Assembly: GCA_009699025.1 (NCBI GenBank)
Contig: WLOZ01000036.1
Location: 1 to 10,510, forward strand
Direction of reading: 5' to 3'
Source of the DNA: Actinomycetota bacterium
Lineage (GTDB): Bacteria > Actinomycetota > Actinomycetes > S36-B12 > CAIYMF01
Length of the DNA: 10,510 bases
The first letter of the stretch is position 1. Every line of letters begins with the position of its first letter. Made by a program: the position numbers and the translations under genes. This document shows, in pieces, positions 5,885-10,510 of the stretch. The notes under the pieces are model-generated. The model was not told where the DNA came from. It saw only the letters and a program-made list of their open reading frames with translations, and searched no databases.

Positions 5885-6919
5885 TCACGTCACCCGGTAT
5901 TCGTGATTGCGCCGCCACAGCAGGCGCACTCGACTTCCCCGTGGGGCAGCCACCTCTAGGGAGCGGTCGTCCGCGTTTTGCTGCACCGCCATGAGTCGAC
6001 CTCCGGGGTCGACGTCAACCAACACACGCGTGCTCATGCCGCTATAGACCACCTGGGCAACCGTTCCGTCCACCGCTCGCTCGTCAGGAGTGGGTTGGGT
6101 TTCCGTATCAACAACGCGAATCTTCTCGGGGCGCACCGAATACACGCCTTCCCTGCCCAACACGGCCGTGGCGGTAGCACCCTCTAAGAGATTGCTGGTG
6201 CCCACGAATCCGGCCACGAATCGGGTGGCCGGACGCTCGTACAGCGCTTCGGGTGTATCGAGTTGTTCAATGCGACCCGCGTTGAATACGGCGATGCGGT
6301 CGCTCATCGTGAGCGCTTCATCTTGATCGTGCGTGACGAAGATGAATGTGATGCCCACGTCGGCCTGCAGGGCCTTGAGTTCCACCTGCATCTCCTCGCG
6401 CAACTTCAAGTCGAGGGCGCCTAGCGGCTCGTCGAGCAACAGCACCTTGGGCTTGTTGATGAGGGCGCGAGCGAGGGCTACGCGCTGCCGCTGACCACCC
6501 GATAACTGCGAAGGACGGCGGTCGCCGAGTCCGCCGAGTCGAACCGCCTCGAGAGCCTCAACCGCACGACGAGCACGCTCTTCCTTGGGCACCTTCTTGA
6601 CGCGCAGGCCGTATTCGACGTTCTTCTGCACCGTCATGTGCGGAAAGAGTGCGTAATCCTGGAACACCGTGTTCACGTCGCGCGCGTAGGGCGGGCGTCT
6701 GGTGACGTCAACTCCATCGAGTTCGATGGTGCCTGCCGAGGGCTGCTCGAAGCCAGCGATCATGCGCAGCACGGTGGTTTTTCCCGACCCCGATGGGCCG
6801 AGGAGGGTGAGGAACTCGCCATCGCGAACCTCGAGGTTGACATCGTCGACCGCAACCACCGAGCCGAACTCCTTGCGCACTCCGGTGAGCGAGATGGCCG
6901 CCGATGAGTTCTGCCCCAC
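5885..6919 (-). CDS. potA: Polyamine-type ABC transporter ATP-binding protein, PotA-like
   Basis: A 344-residue ATPase, of normal PotA length. Walker A GPSGSGKT is at 41-48, the Q-loop Gln at 87 (NTVFQDYALFPHMTV), the ABC signature LSGGQ at 139-143, and Walker B LLLDEP with Asp163 and Glu164. The D-loop is ALD at 168-170 and the switch His is at 197. The last ~75 residues form the TOBE-type regulatory domain seen in PotA/MalK-like subunits (YSVRPEKIRV onward). The start is taken as GTG at 6919 because GAGAGGAG lies just upstream. The frame stays open to 7006, but that part has no ribosome binding site and is not conserved-looking. It is the first gene of the potA-potD-potB-potC operon, 31 bases from potD, and powers import at the inner membrane face. 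Confidence 0.93.
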   Translation of the reverse strand: MGQNSSAAISLTGVRKEFGSVVAVDDVNLEVRDGEFLTLLGPSGSGKTTVLRMIAGFEQPSAGTIELDGVDVTRRPPYARDVNTVFQDYALFPHMTVQKNVEYGLRVKKVPKEERARRAVEALEAVRLGGLGDRRPSQLSGGQRQRVALARALINKPKVLLLDEPLGALDLKLREEMQVELKALQADVGITFIFVTHDQDEALTMSDRIAVFNAGRIEQLDTPEALYERPATRFVAGFVGTSNLLEGATATAVLGREGVYSVRPEKIRVVDTETQPTPDERAVDGTVAQVVYSGMSTRVLVDVDPGGRLMAVQQNADDRSLEVAAPRGSRVRLLWRRNHEYRVT

Positions 6920-7337
6920 TGCACTCCTCTCGGGCTGTGCACGACTCTCGTGCCATTCCGATCGGCTCAGGTTACTGCCACGGCAGGCTGTCGCGAGCCG
7001 AACCACTAGGCCGACACGGGATCGTTACCCTCCGGCCGCGGGGCCGGGAGTGCCAGTGGTGGGTGACACGATCACAGGGTTGAGTTGAGGGGGGAAACAC
7101 GAGCGATCAGCGGCCGCACAACAAGGTGCTCTTGGTTGCGGAGCGGCGCCGTCAGGGTTGTCGTGATTGCTCGGGAGATCAGTTGACCATCACCACGAGC
7201 CTGATAGCCACACCAACTCACGAGATGGGCGATGAGACCATGTGAGGGCGTTGCCGCATCGACGCCGGCTAGGGATGTGCAGCCGGGATGGAGTTCAGCC
7301 AGCTGCCCCCTGAGCGCAGGTGCGTCCTCACACGACG
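6920..7337. other. Intergenic region upstream of potA; no gene seen
   Basis: About 418 bases between the potA start and the hairpin beyond the tRNA gene. It should contain the pot operon promoter. The best -10 candidate on the minus strand is TAACCT (6969-6974), but no clear -35 accompanies it. A dyad (TCGGCTC 6962-6968, GAGCCGA 6995-7001) flanks this -10 candidate and encloses a smaller CTGCC-AC-GGCAG dyad at 6976-6987. The open frame crossing 7072-7479 on the minus strand runs through the tRNA and has no ribosome binding site, so I do not call it a gene. Confidence 0.5.
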
Positions 7338-7384
7338 GAAGGGCCGGTCGATGACCGGCCCTTCGTGGTCTGGTTTTCACCAGA
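7338..7384 (-). terminator. Tandem hairpins downstream of tRNA-Leu
   Basis: In the minus-strand transcript a 6-bp stem TCTGGT/ACCAGA with a GAAA tetraloop (7369-7384) starts eight bases after the tRNA 3' end. A perfect 12-bp stem with a 3-base loop follows (7338-7349 with 7353-7364). The second has the strength of an intrinsic terminator but only a broken U-tract (UUCCGUCGU). I interpret the pair as the tRNA terminator and a 3'-processing aid. Confidence 0.65.
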
Positions 7385-7391
7385 TTGAGGG

Positions 7392-7475
7392 TGCGCGAGG
7401 GGGGACTTGAACCCCCACGCCCTTTCGAGCACACGGACCTGAACCGTGCGCGTCTGCCAATTCCGCCACTCGCGC
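7392..7475 (-). tRNA. tRNA-Leu, anticodon CAG
   Basis: An 84-base class II tRNA. Acceptor stem GCGCGAG/CTCGCGC; D arm with GCG/CGC stem and a loop containing TTGG; anticodon arm CACGG-TTCAGGT-CCGTG giving anticodon CAG (reads CUG). A long variable arm of 15 bases can fold with a GAAA loop. The T arm is GGGGG-TTCAAGT-CCCCC and the discriminator base is A. The terminal CCA is not fully encoded (the DNA reads ACCC), so CCA must be added enzymatically. It is divergent from fhaA; I recall a Leu(CAG) tRNA gene beside fhaA in mycobacteria too. Confidence 0.97.
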
Positions 7476-7507
7476 CCACCCGGCCCGCGATCTCGGCCAG
7501 CAGGCAA

Positions 7508-7535
7508 ACGCTAGCACCGACCGGTGCCGTGCCAG
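7508..7535 (-). promoter_or_regulatory. Probable promoter of tRNA-Leu
   Basis: On the minus strand CTGGCA (7530-7535) and TAGCGT (7508-7513) are separated by 16 bases, resembling a housekeeping sigma promoter. Transcription would begin near 7501, about 26 bases before the mature tRNA 5' end. Confidence 0.45.
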
Positions 7536-7570
7536 CAGGCCGGGAGCGACGTTCGCAACGCCCTCGCGGC

Positions 7571-7583
7571 TACCATGGGTGGA
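7571..7583 (+). promoter_or_regulatory. Probable -10 box for a leaderless fhaA transcript
   Basis: TACCAT (7571-7576, fits TAnnnT) ends six bases before the fhaA ATG at 7583, so the expected transcription start coincides with the start codon. There is no convincing Shine-Dalgarno before the ATG, in keeping with leaderless translation. The -35 region is weak (GACGTT at 7548-7553). Confidence 0.5.
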
Positions 7584-8335
7584 TGGGCCTCCTCGACAGC
7601 TTCGAGCATCGACTCGAACAGCTTGTCAACGGTACCTTTGCGCGCGCCTTCAAAGCTGAGGTGCAGCCCGTCGAGATTGCAGCGGCCCTCCAGCGTGAGC
7701 TCGACGACCGCGCAGCCGTGGTCAGCAAGGGGCGCACGGTCGTGCCCAATGTGTTCACCATCGATCTCTCCGCCCACGACTCCGAGCGACTCATGGCCTA
7801 TCGAGTTCCGATGACCACCGAGCTCACCGAACTGGTGCGCACCCACGCTGACATGCAGCGATACAGCCTCGTGGGTGACGTCGAGATCAGCTTCGAGTCC
7901 GACCCCGAGCTTGAGACCGGTATCTTTCGCGTTCGTAGCGAGGCAAAGGCAGCGGTTATCGCGGTTTCTGAGCGGTCGGGGGCCACCCCGATCGCGGCAC
8001 GAGCGCAGTCGGCCGGCCCCTCGCATACCTCCCCCTCCACGTGGAGCAAGCCGGTTATCGCGGCTCCCGCACGACTGGTTATCCGGGGCACCGCCTACCC
8101 GCTCACGCAGACATCCACGGTCATCGGCCGTGGCACCGACGTCGACATCCGTATCGACGACCCGGGCGTGTCCCGCCGTCACGCCGAGGTGGTGCTCGAC
8201 CCCATGCCCATGGTGCGCGATCTCGGCTCAACCAACGGAATCCTGCTCAATGGCCAGCAGGTGGGGGAGTCCACGCTCGTCGACGGTGCGGTGATTCAGG
8301 TGGGCTCCACCGAGCTGGTTTTTCGCAGCGGGTGA
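7583..8335 (+). CDS. fhaA: FhaA-type protein: DUF3662 plus C-terminal FHA domain
   Basis: A 250-residue cytosolic protein. Residues 1-~120 match the DUF3662 domain that opens FhaA (MGLLDSFEHRLEQLVNGTFARAF, then PVEIAAALQREL). A Ser/Ala/Pro-rich linker (~140-165) leads to an FHA domain at ~167-250. It has the phosphothreonine-binding landmarks GR at 182-183, SRRH at 197-200 and STNG at 216-219. FHA domains bind phosphothreonine peptides, here presumably on kinases or substrates of the PknA/PknB system. In mycobacteria FhaA is about twice as long because of a bigger central linker. The ATG at 7583 is chosen because the family's conserved N-terminus begins there. It is the first gene of the cluster; fhaB follows after six bases. 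Confidence 0.93.
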   Translation: MGLLDSFEHRLEQLVNGTFARAFKAEVQPVEIAAALQRELDDRAAVVSKGRTVVPNVFTIDLSAHDSERLMAYRVPMTTELTELVRTHADMQRYSLVGDVEISFESDPELETGIFRVRSEAKAAVIAVSERSGATPIAARAQSAGPSHTSPSTWSKPVIAAPARLVIRGTAYPLTQTSTVIGRGTDVDIRIDDPGVSRRHAEVVLDPMPMVRDLGSTNGILLNGQQVGESTLVDGAVIQVGSTELVFRSG

Positions 8336-8341
8336 TCGGCG

Positions 8342-8833
8342 ATGTCTGACCTCGCCCTCACTCTCATCCGGCTTGGCTTCCTCGCCCTGCTCTGGATCGG
8401 CATCTTTGCCATCGTGGGTGTGCTCAGTCGTGACCTCCGCGCGCCACGCGAGGCTCGTCCGGCCGGCTCAGCACCCGCCGAGGGTGAGGCCCACCGAAAC
8501 ACGCAGCCCCGAGCAGCCAAGCCTGCGAAGCCACGTCGCGGCGCCCCTCGCACGTTGGTGGTCACCGAGGGTGCACTCGCCGGAACGGTCGTGCCTCTCG
8601 GAACGGCCCCAGTCACACTCGGGCGGGCCAGTGACAGCACCCTCGTACTCGACGACGACTACGCCAGCAACCACCACGCCCGGCTCTACCAGCACGACTC
8701 CAAGTGGATCGTCGAGGATCTGGGCAGCACCAACGGCACCTGGATCGAGCGCACCCGCATCACCGCTCCCACGGTGCTACCAAACAACGTCCCGCTCAAG
8801 GTTGGACGAAGCACGATGGAACTGCGCAAGTGA
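8342..8833 (+). CDS. fhaB: FhaB-type membrane-anchored FHA protein
   Basis: A 163-residue protein. One N-terminal transmembrane helix (about residues 4-28) is followed by a basic, Ala/Pro-rich linker and a C-terminal FHA domain (~74-163) on the cytoplasmic side. FHA landmarks are GRASD starting at 94, SNHHARL at 109-115 (the usual SR/T-x-H is SNHH here) and STNGT at 129-133. DDYASxHHARL followed by VEDLGSTNGTW is characteristic of actinobacterial FhaB (FipA), which works with the cell-division and elongation apparatus as a reader of Ser/Thr kinase signals. Its TGA overlaps the GTG of pstP by four bases (8830-8833), so the phosphatase is probably translationally coupled to it. Confidence 0.93.
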   Translation: MSDLALTLIRLGFLALLWIGIFAIVGVLSRDLRAPREARPAGSAPAEGEAHRNTQPRAAKPAKPRRGAPRTLVVTEGALAGTVVPLGTAPVTLGRASDSTLVLDDDYASNHHARLYQHDSKWIVEDLGSTNGTWIERTRITAPTVLPNNVPLKVGRSTMELRK

Positions 8834-10218
8834 CTCTCTCCCTGCGCTATGCCGCGCGATCGCACATCGGACTCGTGCGCACTGGCAACGAGGACTCCGG
8901 GTACGCCGGGCCCACCATGCTGGTCGTGGCCGACGGCATGGGCGGGCATGCTGCGGGCGAACTCGCCAGCGCGGCAGCGGTGGCCACCTTCGCGACGATC
9001 GACGCCGAGTCTGACCCCACGAGCGAAACAGAGGTGCTCACCGACCTCTCGGCCGGAATCGCCCGCACCACGGAGGAAATCCGCAGGGTGGTGGGCGAGC
9101 GGCCCCAGTTCGCCGGAATGGGAACCACCCTCACCGCTCTGGCGTGGCGCAACGGCCTCGCGAACCTCGTACACGTCGGCGACTCGCGCGCCTACCTGCT
9201 GCGCGAAGGCGAACTCTCGCAGATGACCCACGACCACACCTACGTGCAGATGCTGGTCGATACCGACCGCATCACGCCCGCCGAGGCACTTACCCACCCC
9301 CGGCGCAATCTGCTGCTCCGTGCCATCGACGGAATCACCGACGTCGAGCCAGACCTTCAGGCACGTGAGGCTCAGGTGGGCGACCGCTACCTCCTCTGCA
9401 GCGACGGCCTGTGCGGGGTGATCCCCGAGTCCTTGCTGGCGCAACTTCTGGCCGAGGGCGACCCCACCTACGCGGTCACCGCACTGGTCGACGCAGCGCT
9501 CGAGGCCGGTGCTCCCGACAACGTGACTGTGGTGGTGGCCGAGGTCGTCACGTCAGACCATCGCCCCGGCGACCAGGCCACCGGTGCTGTACCGGTCGTG
9601 GTGGGTGCGGCCAGCGAGGCCCGCACCCGCGAGCGTCTCTCGTACGTGCGCTTCCCCGACGACGTTGAGCCCGCACTCGGACCGCCCACAGGTGAACAGG
9701 CAGCGGTCGAGCCGGTCGAGCTACAGCTCACCCCACCGCCGGCCCACCATCGTCGAGACACCCGTGGTCGGCGCTGGGTGCCACTCGTCGCGGTCGTTGC
9801 GGTGCTCGCGCTCATCGCACTGGTGTCGACGGCACTGAGCCTGTGGGCCACTGCGCAGTACTACGTGGGCAGCAACGCAGGCTATGTGGCGATCTACCAG
9901 GGCGTGCCCCAATCCATCGCCGGGCGTCAACTGTCAAGTGTGACCGAACTCAGCACCATCGCGGTCACCGCACTTCCTGACGTCGACCAGTCGTCGGTGC
10001 TGAGAGCGATTCCCGTGACCAACCTCGACGAAGCACGGCGCGTTTTGGCCCGCCTCGAGGCACAGGCACTCAGCTGCGTGACAGCGCCGACTCAGGGCTG
10101 CCCGAATGCGATCACTCCGACGGCACCGCCAAGCCCCACCCTCACACCTACCCCCTCCCCCACCCCCTCCACGGTTCTCACCAGCCCAGCGCCAGAAAGC
10201 TCCGGAACGCAGTCGTGA
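8830..10218 (+). CDS. pstP: PP2C-family Ser/Thr protein phosphatase PstP
   Basis: A 462-residue membrane phosphatase. The catalytic PP2C domain spans ~5-238, with RTGNED ending at Asp22, the metal-binding DGMGG at 35-39 and GTTL. HVGDSRAYL, SDGLCGV with Asp192 and DNVTV with Asp230 follow; all key metal ligands are present. A ~75-residue acidic/Pro-containing linker leads to one transmembrane helix (~317-341) and an extracellular tail ending in a Thr/Pro/Ser-rich stretch of ~40 residues. It removes phosphates from PknA/PknB and their substrates (manganese- or magnesium-dependent). The GTG at 8830 overlapping the fhaB stop is chosen over upstream starts in the same frame because the PP2C fold begins right after it. 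Its TGA overlaps the rodA GTG by four bases. Confidence 0.95.
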   Translation: MTLSLRYAARSHIGLVRTGNEDSGYAGPTMLVVADGMGGHAAGELASAAAVATFATIDAESDPTSETEVLTDLSAGIARTTEEIRRVVGERPQFAGMGTTLTALAWRNGLANLVHVGDSRAYLLREGELSQMTHDHTYVQMLVDTDRITPAEALTHPRRNLLLRAIDGITDVEPDLQAREAQVGDRYLLCSDGLCGVIPESLLAQLLAEGDPTYAVTALVDAALEAGAPDNVTVVVAEVVTSDHRPGDQATGAVPVVVGAASEARTRERLSYVRFPDDVEPALGPPTGEQAAVEPVELQLTPPPAHHRRDTRGRRWVPLVAVVAVLALIALVSTALSLWATAQYYVGSNAGYVAIYQGVPQSIAGRQLSSVTELSTIAVTALPDVDQSSVLRAIPVTNLDEARRVLARLEAQALSCVTAPTQGCPNAITPTAPPSPTLTPTPSPTPSTVLTSPAPESSGTQS

Positions 10219-10510
10219 GTCGACCGCCTTCCCTTGTCCCCGGCCAGCCCACGCGCCGCAACACCGAGCTTGGGCTGATCGTTCTGGCCCTGGTGATCGG
10301 GCTTGCGGCGTGGGCCAACGTTGACCTCGCGATTCTGGGCACCCTCACACCGGAATTCGCCCCCGTCGCCATCGGGGCATGCACACTCGCTCTGATCGCT
10401 CACCTCGCCGTGCGGTTTCTCGCCGCCTACGCCGACCCCGTGCTACTTCCGACGGTGCTGCTGCTCAACCTGCTTGGACTCACCATGATTCACCGCCTTG
10501 ACCTCGGGGA
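10215..10510 (+). CDS. rodA: RodA/FtsW (SEDS) peptidoglycan polymerase, N-terminal part only
   Basis: The first 98 codons, open to the right edge. GTG at 10215 overlaps the pstP stop (GTGA). The translation has a basic N-terminus (RRNTELGL), two hydrophobic segments (about residues 19-38 and 47-67), then YADPVLLPTVLLLNLLGLTMIHRLDL. This last part is the strongly conserved N-terminal region of actinobacterial RodA/FtsW proteins encoded in this cluster. SEDS proteins polymerise glycan strands from lipid II, paired with a class B penicillin-binding protein whose gene normally lies next. Catalytic residues lie beyond the window. RodA is preferred to FtsW because of the pstP neighbourhood. Confidence 0.92.
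   Translation, partial: MSRPPSLVPGQPTRRNTELGLIVLALVIGLAAWANVDLAILGTLTPEFAPVAIGACTLALIAHLAVRFLAAYADPVLLPTVLLLNLLGLTMIHRLDLG

Noticed and set aside
7063..7075. GTGA-N5-TCAC resembling a CRP/GlxR operator
   Set aside because: The spacer is five rather than six bases and the site is about 145 bases from the potA start with no other support.
7072..7479. 135-residue minus-strand reading frame
   Set aside because: Its first ~30 residues are the false translation of the tRNA-Leu gene, it has no ribosome binding site and the rest matches no family I know.
8686..9444. 252-residue minus-strand frame opposite pstP
   Set aside because: It is the shadow of the PP2C coding region; all conserved motifs are on the plus strand.

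Overview
The window is GC-rich, densely packed DNA with long GC-biased codons, frequent GTG starts and 4-base stop/start overlaps. The fhaA-fhaB-pstP-rodA block beside a tRNA-Leu(CAG) gene is a classic actinobacterial arrangement. I infer an actinobacterium, possibly of the Micrococcales/Microbacteriaceae type; the genus cannot be told from sequence reading alone.

Left part (1-2514, minus strand). Two adjacent membrane-anchored GGDEF (diguanylate cyclase-type) genes lie 13 bases apart. The downstream one runs off the left edge, so its C-terminus is missing. Upstream of them is a small two-helix membrane protein of a short actinobacterial family. The upstream cyclase carries a one-residue insertion inside its GGEEF signature, and its ribosome binding site can fold into a hairpin.

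Middle (2515-6919, minus strand). A 388-base gap contains a strong 22-bp inverted repeat and a short coding-like relic directly after the potC stop codon. Above it is a complete polyamine-type ABC importer operon transcribed potA (ATPase), potD (lipoprotein receptor), potB and potC (permeases). A 12-bp hairpin sits between potD and potB, a place where binding-protein mRNA is often stabilised relative to permease mRNA. About 420 bases upstream of potA hold no recognisable gene.

Right part (7338-10510). A tRNA-Leu(CAG) gene (minus strand) with downstream hairpins is divergent from a plus-strand operon: fhaA (DUF3662 + FHA), fhaB (membrane FHA), pstP (PP2C phosphatase with one membrane helix) and the start of rodA (SEDS peptidoglycan polymerase). 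In actinobacteria this cluster usually continues with pbpA, pknA and pknB. It links Ser/Thr phosphorylation to cell-wall growth: PstP removes phosphates placed by PknA/PknB, the FHA proteins read phosphothreonine, and RodA with its partner PBP builds the elongating wall.

No clear new multi-gene system is visible. The most unusual items are the altered GGEEF motif, the strong inverted repeat, the coding-like relic after potC and the hairpin at the cyclase ribosome binding site.
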